34,283 nt of DNA from NCBI GenBank assembly GCA_036897485.1, contig JAYMTF010000533.1, forward strand, positions 1 to 34,283. The letters are read 5' to 3'. The notes beneath the pieces were generated by a model. That model was not told the DNA's origin. It worked only from the letters and a program-made list of their open reading frames with translations, and did not search any database. Each line of letters begins with the position of its first letter. Position 1 is the first letter of the stretch. This DNA comes from Pelargonium nanum (Eukaryota > Streptophyta > Magnoliopsida > Geraniales > Geraniaceae). This document shows positions 12,401-22,817 of this stretch, in pieces. Position numbers and translations under genes: made by a program.

Positions 12401-14712
12401 TGGTACACTCATGCAAACAATTATGAAACATATGAACATAATGCCACGAGACAGTACATATTAAAGTAAATAGAAAAGATACCTGACGGAAATCACCTGC
12501 TATTTTGTATAGATGTGCTGCAAGAGCCTTATGAGAACTTGCACTTGAGGCTCTACATTTATTGGCACAATAAGATACCAGTTCAACAAACTCTACTCCA
12601 GTAGCTTCCTTTTCAACCTAGAAACATATATTTTGATCAATAGTTCAGTTAGACTGGAGAGATAAGATGCAAATGAGAAACTAATAAGAGCTCAAGCACA
12701 GGTTTCAAGAAGATGAAAATGATCAGTAATAAAGATGTTTACAATGAGTTGTCTGTACATGTAAGAGATAACACCTGTTCTGCTATTTTTTCCTACTATA
12801 TTTTCTAATTCGTGAACGTAAGGTAGTTCAAGCACTAAAAATAAGACATGACACACTTCTACTACTTATTGTAGAATATAGCTAATATAAACTGCTTATC
12901 TGCTATATGAAGCTGCCTAGAACAAAAAAACTGAAAATTAAACTAAACATTGGAAAGTATGGAAATGAAAGCGTAGTTTAGTTGAGTGTCTCCGTAACTA
13001 TTTTGAATTTCATATAAAACTTATGTAGTATTACCTTGCATTGATGGGCAACAGTGTCCAGGGCACATATTAATAAGTCAGTGACAACCGAGGATCTATC
13101 CTCCTGATGTGAATATAGAGAGGAGCATATCCTACAGGCAAACTGCATACCAAGATCAATAAGAGAAAGATTAAAAAAAATCATTGCATATTCAGATAAA
13201 AACCGGACATAAGCCACCTTATAAATTTGATCTTTCATTGAAGACTCTGCATACTCGGTCAATGCTTTCACGCAGAAGACGCATAGCAAATTGCCATCAA
13301 ATTCCTTTAGCTCCCCAACCAAAAATAAGGCACACTTTCCCAGATACGTCACCAGAGCCCTATGCAATTTCTCATATCTACCAGCATCTAGCATCCTGAA
13401 ACATACAAATCCGCATCATCCAATCAACAAACCACTAAACTCAGCCCAATATTGCAGCTAAAATTTTCTGCAAAATATTAAGATAATTATGTATGCAGCG
13501 GCTCAAGTAGTAGAAACAGGTATCCATTAGCAGAACGACTTTAAATCCCACAAACATGAAAACCACTTGAAAAAGGAAAAAGGTCCAATTTAGTCCCTAA
13601 ACTATCCAAAACGTGTCGATTTAGTCCCTGAACGATCAATTGAATCAGTTTAGTCCAAAGGTTATCCAATCATGTCAATTTAGTCCAAATGTTTTCAGAA
13701 ACCGTGTCAAATCAGGACATTCCGTCAATTCCGTGGACGGAATCCGCAAATAAAATATTACACGGAAGAAGAAATTTTATCGATCCTACCACTAACTATA
13801 TCCCACACAGAAACCCATAACTACCCATTTAATTTCTAGTATACGCCTAGCTTACTATAACCCATAATGCTTTGCACTCTGCTCTTGAACAACAAGCAGC
13901 CAATGCATCTCAGGTACCAAATATATAACTTCCCTCTTAACAAATTGCTTCAATAGCATCACCTAGAGTAGCAATAGTAGTATTGATTCGGCAAAAACAT
14001 TTGCCATTTGATTTGAGATCACAAACATGTACAACACTTTGATAATTAAAGTCACACACCTGAACCAAGGCCTGACCTCCTCCACCAAATCCAGCACCCT
14101 CCTATAATCCCCACTCTCTTTGCTCTTCCCCATGGCCGCACACTTCACCAGAGTCACCACAACCTCCACAACCAAAAGCACAAACTCCTCATCACCACCT
14201 CCCTTCTCCACACCCGGCAACCACCTCCCCTCCAACTTCCCCGCCTTCTTCCCAAAATCAACACTCTTCAGCCTCTCCAAGAGCCCAAACCCCTCCATTT
14301 CCGCCTCCTTATACAACCCACTCGTCTCAAAACAATGCACCAACCTCACCCTCTGCAAATCCACCATATACGGCTTACACGACAACTGCGACGTTATCAG
14401 GTCCAAGCAATTGAGGCACAACCTGTAGGTATCGAACAGTCCGGGAGCCGATAGCGTGTTCCTGGACGGATCGGAGAGGCGCTTGGGGAGGATTCCGAGG
14501 GAGCGGTTGAGGAACGGAAGAAATTGCTTGGCGAGCGACCGGATTGAGGACTGGTTGGCATCGGCAGCGGATTTGGACGACCTCTTGGAGGGTTTCTTGG
14601 GGTTTGTGAAAGCTTCAAATGGCTGGAGATGGGCTGAGAACAGCTCGTAGATATCTTCGGAATCGGAGGATTCGAGTTTGGAAAGAAGCGAGGTCTCAAT
14701 CGGAGATCCCAT
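438..14712 (-). CDS. ESP1: Separase (peptidase family C50), complete 26-exon gene, 2240 aa
   Basis: Separase cleaves the kleisin subunit of cohesin at anaphase in mitosis and meiosis. Exons in order: 14060-14712, 13035-13395, 12483-12617, 11874-12364, 10778-10880, 10502-10627, 10071-10364, 9754-9870, 9417-9638, 9191-9301, 8931-9077, 8463-8846, 8295-8381, 7056-7313, 6822-6945, 5916-6698, 5009-5246, 4567-4669, 3309-3506, 3090-3142, 2772-3001, 2412-2664, 1775-2180, 1427-1666, 1209-1296, 438-955. They sum to 6723 nt (2241 codons) with matching phases throughout, all GT-AG except one GC-AG. The start is the first ATG in exon 1 (MGSPIE). The N-terminal 1400 residues are helical, repeat-like and poorly conserved. 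A variable Ser/Lys-rich exon 16 follows, with a Cys cluster at about residues 1421-1431. The conserved protease part includes [30 protein letters not shown], His2066 in FGHGSG and Cys2092 in MGCSSG. Length is close to the roughly 2180 aa known for Arabidopsis separase. The C-terminal tail is basic and Cys-rich and ends in RRKDT. Identity is firm; individual N-terminal exon edges are less sure. Confidence 0.95.
885..1218 (-). other. ESP1: Separase catalytic His-Cys dyad (last two exons)
   Basis: The histidine codon is at 1216-1218 (His2066 in FGHGSG, preceded by SHDLFIY). The cysteine codon is at 885-887 (Cys2092 in MGCSSG, followed by [12 protein letters not shown]). The two residues lie 26 apart and are split by the last intron (956-1208), which interrupts the second glycine of HGSG. 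Both match the C50/caspase-like fold signature, so the protease should be active if the gene is expressed. Confidence 0.93.
3629..3869. mobile_element. Possible MITE in a separase intron
   Basis: About 240 bp inside the intron 3507-4566 have weak terminal inverted repeats: the left end CCTTTTGGATTC and the reverse complement of the right end CCTTTAGGTTGC. The inside holds a perfect 12-bp inverted repeat, TATTTCAAATGA at 3750-3761 and its complement at 3776-3787. No coding capacity and no clear target-site duplication are visible. Size, AT content and self-complementarity suggest a small non-autonomous DNA transposon, but no family was recognised. Confidence 0.4.
4765..4785. repeat. (TA)n microsatellite
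   Basis: A run of alternating T and A, about ten units, in the separase intron 4670-5008. It is likely length-variable between individuals. Confidence 0.9.
5856..5873. repeat. (AC)9 microsatellite
   Basis: Nine AC dinucleotides (TG on the gene strand) lie 43 nt into the separase intron 5247-5915, close to the donor site at 5915. Confidence 0.9.
7980..8140. repeat. Probable dispersed-repeat fragment in a separase intron
   Basis: The intron 7314-8294 is the second longest of the protease-proximal half. Its middle has an oligo-A tract (8035-8046) followed by a sentence-like block (GGGGTACCTAAGTTTTAGTTCC and CGTTTGCAAACC) typical of short dispersed plant repeats. No ends could be defined. The rest of the intron is AT-rich with no recognised feature. 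Confidence 0.25.
9302..9416 (-). other. ESP1: GC-AG intron of the separase gene
   Basis: The exon 9417-9638 reads to ATG and is followed by GCGAGT, and the next exon 9191-9301 starts after AACAG. Both neighbours are whole codons (74 and 37). The only nearby GT, four bases further on, would shift the frame and give a stop within six codons of the next exon. A GC-AG intron is therefore the simplest reading. Confidence 0.75.
11142..11466. repeat. Direct repeats flanking the ndhF fragment
   Basis: The left copy is 11142-11186 and the right copy 11421-11466. Both begin TTACCAACA and end TTGAGTT, and by eye about 36 of 46 aligned positions agree with two single-base gaps. The left copy abuts the start of plastid homology directly; the right copy begins 12 bases after its end. 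Confidence 0.65.
11187..11408 (-). pseudogene. ndhF: Decayed chloroplast ndhF fragment in nuclear DNA (NUPT)
   Basis: Translation of the minus strand gives [19 protein letters not shown] followed by [15 protein letters not shown]. This matches the core of plastid NADH dehydrogenase subunit 5 (ndhF), where the usual text is close to [20 protein letters not shown] and then TMSQLGYM. A stretch of about ten codons is missing after MVAA, and a frameshift follows SQLGCM, after which the DNA still resembles ndhF (CTTATTTCATTTGATTACTC) in another frame. It is a short non-functional piece. Mitochondrial nad5 was considered, but the LGAT and RGLAY wording fits ndhF better. It lies in the separase intron 10881-11873 and is removed by splicing. 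Confidence 0.85.
13577..13745. repeat. Degenerate TTTAGTCC repeat (transposon fragment)
   Basis: Inside separase intron 1 (13396-14059), four spaced copies of a block close to ATTTAGTCC(C)TAAACTATCC recur every 30-45 bases, followed by CATTCCGTCAATTCCGTGGACGG. This pattern is familiar from short non-autonomous DNA elements dispersed in plant genomes, but the family and both ends are unresolved. Confidence 0.55.
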
Positions 14713-14883
14713 GGAGAGTGAGGGTTGTGTGTGGTTTCTGGTATCTGCTGCTTCTACCTGAAATCTTCTGGAAAACAAAAAATCACTTTGGCAGAGACAG
14801 AGAGTAAGGCTTTGAGAAGCTAAGTTGTGGATACAAAATTTGGGGCAAAATCAGTAGAAGCGAAGAGAGATTGAGATGGTAAT

Positions 14884-14921
14884 GGTTTAGGGCTTTGGGG
14901 GTTTTAGAGAGAGGCGCGAAT
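14884..14921 (-). promoter_or_regulatory. Separase upstream region: E2F-like site and telo-like box
   Basis: About 200 nt before the separase ATG the minus strand has ATTCGCGC (14914-14921), which fits the WTTSSCSS E2F consensus, next to a GGCGGGC stretch. A CCCTAAACC telo-like box (14884-14892) lies on the gene side. Such a pair is common in S/G2-phase plant genes and suits a cell-cycle protease. The transcription start is not determined. Confidence 0.5.
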
Positions 14922-14929
14922 TGAGCCCG

Positions 14930-15816
14930 CCATTGTTCATTTCAAAGTATAGAGAAGCGAAGTGTATCGGAGAAGGAGATGGATATGAACATGCAAGCTC
15001 AAAACGGTGTCGTATGGGTGGCTTGACCATTCTACTTATTTTCTTGACAATTTGTATCCCTTAACCTAGATCTAGCAAATTTTTTTATTTTTTATAAACA
15101 AACGTACAATCGAGACTTGAACCTTAGATTTTGAAGGAGCAAACAATTAGCGTGTAGAGCTAGCAATTCATGAAGTAACACAACACGAAATTAGCGTGTT
15201 ATAGCTTGCACATTTTGTAGTGTTGTCTTTATGTTGGGCCTTCAAAACACGCATGAACGATTAATTAGTCATGTTGTGAAACATTTGGCATGCGCAACAT
15301 GCATAATTAAGGGTATAATTATAAACTAAACATAATAATGTATCAAAAGTATTGGGTCATCTCGTGTCAAACGCGTTGTCGTGCTGGATATTGTTTTATC
15401 ATGTTGTGTCGCAGTATACACACAACTTTCACCACGACATTGATGAAATTCAGGAATTCAATAGCATAAACATAAAACACACACAAAGACTTGAGAACAA
15501 AGGGATAAAATAAATGTACATGTGTTACATTGGTAATCTTCACATGGGAAATGTTCACCATTTTAACATAACAGAATAAATAAAGAAAAGGAGGGGAAGG
15601 AAATTAGGAAAAGTTACATCAGAAAAATTACACCAATGGGAAAAAAATACACCAACTTTCCCAACCAATCTTGTCAACAAACCTGCAATATAAATGAGCA
15701 AGTAAATGTAAATCATCTATGTTTTCCCTAACCCTTTTTTTTCAATTTTCTTCTTCCTAAAACTATTTACCTAAGGAAATTTTCCTATTCCCCCTTTTTA
15801 TCGAGATTACGGTCCG
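14930..15816. other. Region between separase and the DUF1644 gene
   Basis: The stretch is AT-rich. At 15087-15165 the minus strand reads TAGCTCTACACGCTAATTG and then GGTTCAAGTCTC, resembling A and B boxes of a tRNA-derived SINE. Further on, GTGTTGTGT- and CGTGTCAAACGCG-like text at 15180-15420 looks like repeat debris. From about 15550 to 15816 the DNA is probably the 3' UTR of the DUF1644 gene. No gene is supported here. Confidence 0.4.
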
Positions 15817-16884
15817 TCACTGGTCTCCACTGGCTTCTCTATGTCTACGCCTCCTTCCCGATCGTCCTAACAACACCCTACCATGTCGGCGGAGCCGGTT
15901 AACCAGGGACATACTATTACCGTTGTCACCGTCACTGTCATTGTCATCGTCTTCGTCGGATGAATTTAAACCTACAACAGGAGAAGTGTGGCGGACACCA
16001 AGCGCCCCCGCAGGCTGTCCCAACCGCCCTAAGTTGACATTCCCTGACTGCCCAAATGCGTGCAGTAGGAGAAAGACGTTCACCAAATTGCTATCTACTC
16101 CCACCTCTAAACCTCCGTTGGGATCTGCGGCATCGGCATCTAAGGCCTCGTCGTCCTCTTCATCTGAGTCCAGACCATAATTGTTCCCTTCTATTACATA
16201 GTCCCCGAACACCATAGCCCCAGGCATTGTTGACCTTATCGTGCTGATCACGTCATCGCGCTCCCGTTCGCGCTCGAGCCTTCTCCATTTCTGTTCATGG
16301 GCTGGATCGACTTCGCGCGGCCGTGCGGAGGGATGCTCTGCCTTCACGTGCTTCCTAAGCTCCTTGTAGTTTCCAATGAACGGGCAGTTCTCCTGCATGC
16401 AGCTTCTCTTCTTCAAGTTAAGATACTCTCGTGCAGGTTCAACCACAGTCCATCCTTTCACCTGGCCCCTGCAAAGTGGGCATGCAAGCTCCGCTGCTTC
16501 AGGCTTCTCAACTGGCAAGGTGGAATCGGGTATCTCCAGAGGATAAGGAACTGAACCATGTGAAGGTTGTCCATCATTAGGACAGGTCACTTTCGTATAG
16601 GCTTTCTTGTACTGGTCAAGGCAGTTGGAATATTTTAAGCTAGTTCCACACATATAGGGACGGCAACCCTTGTCGTGAGAGGAACAGAGAAGAAGAACAG
16701 CATTATGAGGGAACTCCATGCACACGGAACAGTTTGCATCTTCCCAGTCTTTCTTATCTAGGCCTTTGGGACATTTCTTAGAGCATATGTCCCCTGAAGC
16801 TTCATGATCATAAGGCAATGGGTATGGGCTTGGCCTGCATTGTCGGGAAGCAAACCTGCGTCGTCCTCTGCCACCTTTCGCCAT
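15817..16884 (-). CDS. DUF1644 family Cys-rich zinc-binding protein (355 aa)
   Basis: The coding region is one uninterrupted exon. The protein opens with a basic stretch (MAKGGRGRRRFASRQCR), followed by a Cys/His-rich region at about residues 34-150: C34, C38, the pair C52-x2-C55, C67, H70, C74, C79, and later CPLCRG. A zinc-finger-like segment SCMQENCPFIGNYKELRKHV comes next, with EHPSARPREVDP after it. This order is the signature of plant DUF1644 proteins, members of which have been linked to stress responses. A DVISTIRSTMPGAMVFGDYV block follows, then an acidic, Asp/Ser-rich region and an Arg-rich tail. The acidic and basic tails suggest a nuclear protein, but that is inference. A splice acceptor at 16898 shows that the leader is spliced 13 nt before the ATG. 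Confidence 0.88.
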   Translation of the reverse strand: MAKGGRGRRRFASRQCRPSPYPLPYDHEASGDICSKKCPKGLDKKDWEDANCSVCMEFPHNAVLLLCSSHDKGCRPYMCGTSLKYSNCLDQYKKAYTKVTCPNDGQPSHGSVPYPLEIPDSTLPVEKPEAAELACPLCRGQVKGWTVVEPAREYLNLKKRSCMQENCPFIGNYKELRKHVKAEHPSARPREVDPAHEQKWRRLERERERDDVISTIRSTMPGAMVFGDYVIEGNNYGLDSDEEDDEALDADAADPNGGLEVGVDSNLVNVFLLLHAFGQSGNVNLGRLGQPAGALGVRHTSPVVGLNSSDEDDDNDSDGDNGNSMSLVNRLRRHGRVLLGRSGRRRRHREASGDQ

Positions 16885-19700
16885 TTCCAGGCTTAACCTG
16901 AGTTATTGTAAAATTAATAACAGACTTAGATATCCAAACAAGTCAATGTAAAGCTATCAAAAAACAATAACAAACAATATAAACAAGCATTAAAACAGGT
17001 ACTCTTATAATAAAAATATGTAGAAAAGAATGATATTTATTAATGATGAATATAATTCTCATTTATGCAATCATCCCTATTTCACCCCATGGTGAAATAC
17101 ACAATATCATTAGAAAGGGAATTCACATGCAGCCTTCAATTATTTTAAACAACCATTGCAAGGCTAGTCCCAGTGATAAAAGGCAACACACATACGGCAA
17201 TCTAATTTTTAGTCCAAACAAACATGGAACGTGAACTGTATCCTACACAGAAAAAAAAAATGTACTAGCTTCCGTGTATGCAATCAAAATGTATCTTGCA
17301 ATTGTCTTTAACTCTAGATATCATAATTATTTATCTTTAATGAATGAGCAATGAAAATCTAAGGGATTAAAAAAAACTACAAGAAGATGTAAACAATAAG
17401 ACTAATAATTTGAAGAAAAAGAAAAGCCCTCTTCTGGCATACCTGACCAGCTCCAAGGAAATGATGCCTTGATATAGCCAAAAAATAGTAACAATAACGT
17501 AGTAATATCCAAAGCAGTTGTTCCCATCGCAATATAGCACACATGCTTTCTTGCTTGAGATACATCAAATACAATCAAGTAAGGATGTAGTCTCTTGACA
17601 CAAATAATGTGCTATGCTAGGATGCTAGGCAAAAGCAGACTCTGTAATCTAGAAGGAAGTACACACACAGAAAACTATACAAAAATGCTCACCAAACTAT
17701 GTATACTAAAGACACTCAGATTGGAAACCTTTAAGAATTGCATGCATTAATTTGGTGAATTAATCACATCGATAATATCACCAGAAACAAGCAGACACTT
17801 GCAAACTATAGTAACATCAAAGAAAAGTAAGTGATACTAAATCCTGGAAGAAGTATAAATTTTGGTCAAGAAAACCATGTGGAAATATTTAAGAAATACA
17901 ATATAGCCACATATATAGAGAATGAGGGCAGAAAAGAGCACTGAATAACTTATTTCTAAGGATGAGAAATAATAGTGCATAGCATTCAAGCCAAAAACTC
18001 ATAATGCAGATCCCTCAGTCCCAGTGATTAAGCAAATTAGTAGGTAAGGAAGTACTACTGAAAAAGAAATATTTAACACAACATGGACCAAACAAAATTT
18101 TAGACTATATATGAGATGCCTCCACAGCCGAAGATGTTACCTTTATCATATGAATGTACACTACCAAATTGAGGCTAAGATTCACCATATTATATCTAAA
18201 ATGCCTTATAGAGGTTAACATGTACACCTGTACATTACAGGTAAACTACACAGAAATATGAGAACAGAGTAACTAGATCCAAATCTAATTATATGAGCCG
18301 GAAGCTATACATTGCGATCTACTCTTCGAGAAAACAAAATTTATATGTGTTAAATAAATTAAATGAGAAACATTGCAAAATCAGGTGGATAAATGACAGA
18401 ATGCAAAACTATAAAATAGTCCAGGCAAGTGACTATTTGACGTGACTAAAAAGGTATTTTAGAATTAACTTCAGAATCTAGTCCTTTAGATTTTAGATCA
18501 TGACATACATAAACATCAAAAACACAATTTATCAACACGTGAGTATTATAGAGTCCAATAAACTTTTAAAGATCCTGATAGGAACAAATTCCATGTAAAA
18601 AAGGAATCTACGCACCAAATTCTTACATAGCTATTATGCATGATGCAACTTAAAGCTACACTTAAAACACCAAATCCATGGCATTGTTAGCAGCAACATA
18701 ATTGACCATAGATCTCCCCAAATCCTACTCACTCTTTTAACTTTCCTACATTCTCAACCAAAATTGACTCTTTAACATTCAAATTTTCCAGACTCATTCA
18801 TATCCTCAAACTGAACCTAGTGAACAGTTTGAAGAAATGAGTGGCAGATCATATCGATCAGTCACAATTCACCATCGAAACATGCTTGGAAGTCTTTGTC
18901 AAGTGTCAATCACTAAAAACACAATTCAGCTTCTAAAAGTGGAAACCATAAACACCCACCCCACACCTTTCAAACAAAAATTCAACAGTAATTTCCATCC
19001 AAAACTCGATAGATCATCAATTAAGCACGAGCTAGACCAATCACACCAAACCAAAACAAAATCAAAGTGAATTGCAGAGCACAAACTGTCAATCCAGCAA
19101 AAACACATCAAATTCAAATATCTCCAATCATTTTCGCGAAATTCAGAGGGAAAATTCGCCATATTCCCTTACCTGTCTCGCAGTTCAACGAAGAGGATTG
19201 GATGAGTTAGTTGAAGAAAACAAAGTAGATCCGATGCAGCGACATTCACAACAACACAAAGTCTGAGATTCGTAGATATAAAGCCAAACAACGTGCTTAA
19301 CCAAAGAGTCACGCTACACCAAATCAATAAAATAGTAGCAAGAACATGGAAGCTAAGATACGACTCACATGCGCTCTAGCTCATCCAACACAATTTGAGA
19401 TCCAGAACCATTAAAATAATGACACCAAATACGAATTAAAAAACGCAATTTCTATATCCATTACCGTAAAAAAATTAAAAAAAACGCAGAAAATTTAACA
19501 GCGATAGTAATTACCAGCAAATTCCGGGGAAATGTGAAGGAAAATTTAGGGTTTTCTCGAGATCGAGAGGAGAGAGAAGGAGAGACGGTTCTTTCACTTT
19601 TTGAGTGCACGAAAAGAAGAGAGAGGAACTGCTGTTTATCGGATTCGTCGAGTCGTTTCTACGCTATTCTCTGTGTAGAAGCCATTGGAGAAATAGAGGA
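16885..19700 (-). other. Spliced 5' leader of the DUF1644 gene
   Basis: Three leader exons can be proposed: about 19515-19700 (donor CTG|GTAATT), 19173-19262 (acceptor CTCAG|ACT, donor ACAG|GTAAGG) and 16885-16897 (acceptor CTCAG|GTTAAG). The 2.3-kb intron 16898-19172 is AT-rich and holds no recognised gene. A possible extra donor CAG|GTATGC at 17442 may mark an alternative exon. A telo-box AAACCCTAAA lies at 19545-19554 in the first exon. Confidence 0.55.
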
Positions 19701-19871
19701 GATGGAGAAGGAATTTGAGGTTTCACGCGCGGATGGTTGTGGTGAGTGATACGCGCCTGGGTAGGTTGGCGATCTGGGGATGGTGGGGAAAAAGGTGAAG
19801 GGTCGTCGGCCTGTAGACGCGCCTTTTGTGGAGAGTGTGAGGGACGCTCCCTTGTGGTTAGGCTCACCACT

Positions 19872-19910
19872 CACGTGCTGTGACGGTCTATGAAGGTAAT
19901 GCCGCACGTG
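19872..19910 (-). promoter_or_regulatory. Two G-boxes upstream of the DUF1644 gene
   Basis: CACGTG cores at 19872-19877 and 19905-19910 begin exactly 33 bp apart, each within a GTGA- or TGACG-flanked context typical of ABA- and light-responsive bZIP or bHLH sites. They lie roughly 200 nt before the likely transcription start. Function is inferred from motif only. Confidence 0.5.
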
Positions 19911-21647
19911 ACGGGTTGTGCTCACATTAAAAGTTTACTCCTATTAATTTTTTAAGGTTAAATAGTTCTGTCTTTTACGTACTTTTAATTGAATTCCATC
20001 GTGTCATTAAAAGACTAATGAGTCGTAGCCTGAATTTAGCACATTAGTTGTATTGTACACATTGTCAACAAATTCATGTCACCACTCTGAATTAGTTTAA
20101 TGTGGTCGGCAACAACGATACATGTGTCATTGCCGAGATATCAAAGGGAATTGTATTTGGGGCAGGGTATGATGTCGTTGGCGTGGTTGCATATGTGGTT
20201 AGTCAAAACCTAATAGGATGAATGAAGATTATGTACATCTTATGGTCATATGAAACAACGCAGTTTAGTTAATTTTATTTTGTTTTTGTTTGGCTCATAA
20301 CAACATTTTGATTGAACTAATTAGAAATAAAATGTTAGTAAAGCGAGGGGTGGTAACTCGAAATTATATCCCGAACTTGCAATCCAACCCAACGGATCAA
20401 GTATGATGACTTAACCAAAGCGCGCCCCAACTGATTCACAAACCTACTAACAAAATAAAACTCATTGTATTCGAATAGCTCAAATAGAGCAATAGTATCA
20501 TATGTGACTGTCATTCTCCCCTCTTATTTACATTGATTCATAAAACTTCTATAAAGCTCAAAAACTCAATAAATATTTCAAGAGGAATAACATATGAATA
20601 TTTCATAATGAACCATTTTTACATCTCCTTTTCTAAACAAATATAAGTTTTGCACTTTTTTTACGGCTTTAAGAGCTAACAAACCAAATGCTGAAATCTC
20701 TCAAGTGTTCCCGATTGATCTCGGATATGCCACCTCATTCCATGCACACTTGCCACCTCCCAATAGTTGCCTGCCCCATCTCTCACCCGATCAATACAAA
20801 ACTACTCTAAGATCGGGTTAAGATTATGGTTCAACAACCCGAACAGATAGTCAGCTCTCCAACCCTCCCCAAACTTCCAAAGGGCCTCTTGGACTAACAA
20901 AAACTAGACATGGTTATTGTACGTGTTTTCCAAGTGGATATGAACCGACATGTCGTATTAATCTAGTAATCCAATGGAACCCTTGTTTGGACTACATGGC
21001 CCGAAGAGCCCACATTAAGTGGTTTGGGCTTTTCACTTACTATAATTAAAAAAAAAAAAATCCATACCCAAATTCAATTTTTATTGAAATGCATTAGAAT
21101 TCCTAAATTAAATATTAGTATTTTTTTAATAATCAGAAGGAGTAAAAAAACAGGATTTTTAAAAAATAGCAGTAATAAAATATTTAATTTGATTTTATAA
21201 TTTCTAAACTAATAGATAACTCAATTACTCCTCTGCAATTTCTAGAAATACATAACTAATAAATAATTTAACTCCATACCCATCAGTTCTTTGTAGAAGA
21301 AGAACTAAGAATTTAAAAACGAAACTAAAAAAGTCCCTGTAATTATGAAAACTCAATATTCTGTAATGAAATTGATAGAACCAATAACTAAATAATATAA
21401 AAGATTGAGCTAAGAAAAATAATATAAAAGATTAAGAGACTAGAGAATTAGAGAGAAGAGAAAAATGTTATTCATAACTTTCTAGTTTATAATTGGTATA
21501 ATATGTGACCCTTTATTTAGAAATAAATTAGTTAACCTTCTCTTAGTCGAAATAAGAAATACGATTGAATCTATACAATTAAGATATACTCTATGAGTAC
21601 TAACACAAATAAACATCCACTAATATAACTACTAGTAACATATTCAA
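19911..21647. other. Intergenic region with unclassified repeat-like blocks
   Basis: No gene was found. At 20340-20920 lies a more GC-rich, stop-rich block (for example CCCGATTGATCTCGGATATG and GCCACCTCCCAATAGTTGCC) that reads like retrotransposon LTR or untranslated debris but could not be bounded. The rest, 20990-21640, is very AT-rich and includes the 3' flank of the F-box gene. Confidence 0.35.
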
Positions 21648-22817
21648 CTAATACGGATGCGGCATAATCCAAATTGGTGATGGCCAAATCAAATAAGGAT
21701 CATATGTACGTCCCAAGGAGTTAATCTTTCTAGTGTCCAAATCACAAATACCTTCATCGAAACAACCTTTAACTCCTTCGCAATTAAAATTCAAGTTTTC
21801 TCCGGAAAAATAGATGGTGTTTCCTTTGAATTCAGTAAATTCACGCGAAGAAACCCTCATTTGCGCACCCAAGCCCATAAAGAAAATGTCACCTCCTATG
21901 TCATTCACACGAATCCATCTCGAGGCACTCATATCAAACTTGTAAATATTATTAAAAGCACGAGTTTTGCCCAAGAATTTTTCTTCAGGCTCTTGTCCAA
22001 GAATTTTAACTTTTTCGTGTCGGAACATCATCATCAATCCCATATGAGAATGTACCAAACGATATCCAGTTTTCATCGTAGTTGGATGGCGTGGCACAAG
22101 CAATCTCAAATGCGGAAAAGAATAAATATTGTCCCATACCGACAATTGACCCGAAAATCTTATAGCATATAATTTCCCCTCGTAAAATATGGCATCTTCA
22201 TAACCAAACTCGGGTGGGCTCAAAACGTGCCACTTCTTATCTCCGTATCTGCAATAGGCCAATTGCGTTTGCACGCCATACAAAGCCACGGCTACAAAAT
22301 CAGTAGAATCTGGACTCGCAGACAACACAATTTTTGTAAGCATATAATTCCTCACATGAGTCGAATCTAAACACACAGTTCGATTAATTAATTGCCTTAA
22401 ATGAAACTGATTGTCACGCTGATGAGGGCGATATTTGATCACATCTGGAAATTTTGTCCTCGGTGGAAGCTCAACCCGAGCTCTCGAGAATGGATTCACA
22501 GCGTATATCGACGCGTCCTCTTCAGCAATAACAACCCAACCATCGTATGTTCCTTTGAAAACCTTTTCACCAAGCTCGGGTAAATCACGTTCATAAATCT
22601 TCTTGTCCCGTGGGTTGAAAAAACCACACTTAGAGCCGCTATGTTTGGAATTATAAGGCAATAACAACCAAGGTAGTTGAGGTTGTCTAAACTGTTTTGG
22701 CCATGGTAATTGCCAGGACACACAAACACATCTGAATCTAATTTGGTCAACGTATGACACAATGTGTTCTTCAATTTTATCTACCAAATCAAAAGGAAGG
22801 TTGCACCAATGAACCAT
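21648..22817 (-). CDS. F-box protein with DUF295/KIB-type C-terminal domain (389 aa)
   Basis: Residues 4-40 (WCNLPFDLVDKIEEHIV, then RFRCVCVSWQ) form an F-box, which would dock on SKP1/ASK proteins in an SCF ubiquitin ligase. The rest resembles the plant DUF295 (KIB1-4 beta-propeller) family. Typical elements are IYAVNPFSRARVELPP, a VLSASPDSTDFVAVALYG-like strand pair, the WHVLSPP block, DAIFYEGKLYAIRFSGQLSVWD, and a late GNTIYFSGENL followed by a CFDEGICDLDT segment. The start is the ATG at 22817 because a strong acceptor (polypyrimidine, TTTCAG) lies 2 nt before it; the frame stays open upstream but only into that intron. Substrates cannot be predicted. The gene lies alone with no linked partner. 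Confidence 0.9.
   Translation of the reverse strand: MVHWCNLPFDLVDKIEEHIVSYVDQIRFRCVCVSWQLPWPKQFRQPQLPWLLLPYNSKHSGSKCGFFNPRDKKIYERDLPELGEKVFKGTYDGWVVIAEEDASIYAVNPFSRARVELPPRTKFPDVIKYRPHQRDNQFHLRQLINRTVCLDSTHVRNYMLTKIVLSASPDSTDFVAVALYGVQTQLAYCRYGDKKWHVLSPPEFGYEDAIFYEGKLYAIRFSGQLSVWDNIYSFPHLRLLVPRHPTTMKTGYRLVHSHMGLMMMFRHEKVKILGQEPEEKFLGKTRAFNNIYKFDMSASRWIRVNDIGGDIFFMGLGAQMRVSSREFTEFKGNTIYFSGENLNFNCEGVKGCFDEGICDLDTRKINSLGRTYDPYLIWPSPIWIMPHPY

Noticed and set aside
14120-14428. Open frame on the plus strand rich in Ser, Thr and Pro.
   Set aside because: It is the antisense shadow of separase exon 1. The Pro/Ser-rich text is a by-product of Gly/Glu/Lys codons on the real strand.
14713-14778. N-terminal extension of separase (22 residues before MGSPIE).
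   Set aside because: It begins at a TTG, not an ATG, and the first ATG in the frame is at 14712. The extra residues look like leader.
15367-15561. Open frame of 64 codons on the minus strand between separase and the DUF1644 gene.
   Set aside because: Low-complexity hydrophobic text in AT-rich DNA, probably 3' UTR and repeat debris.
17377-17574. Open frame with a good donor (CAG|GTATGC) inside the DUF1644 leader intron.
   Set aside because: The protein text is unconvincing. At most it is an alternative noncoding leader exon.
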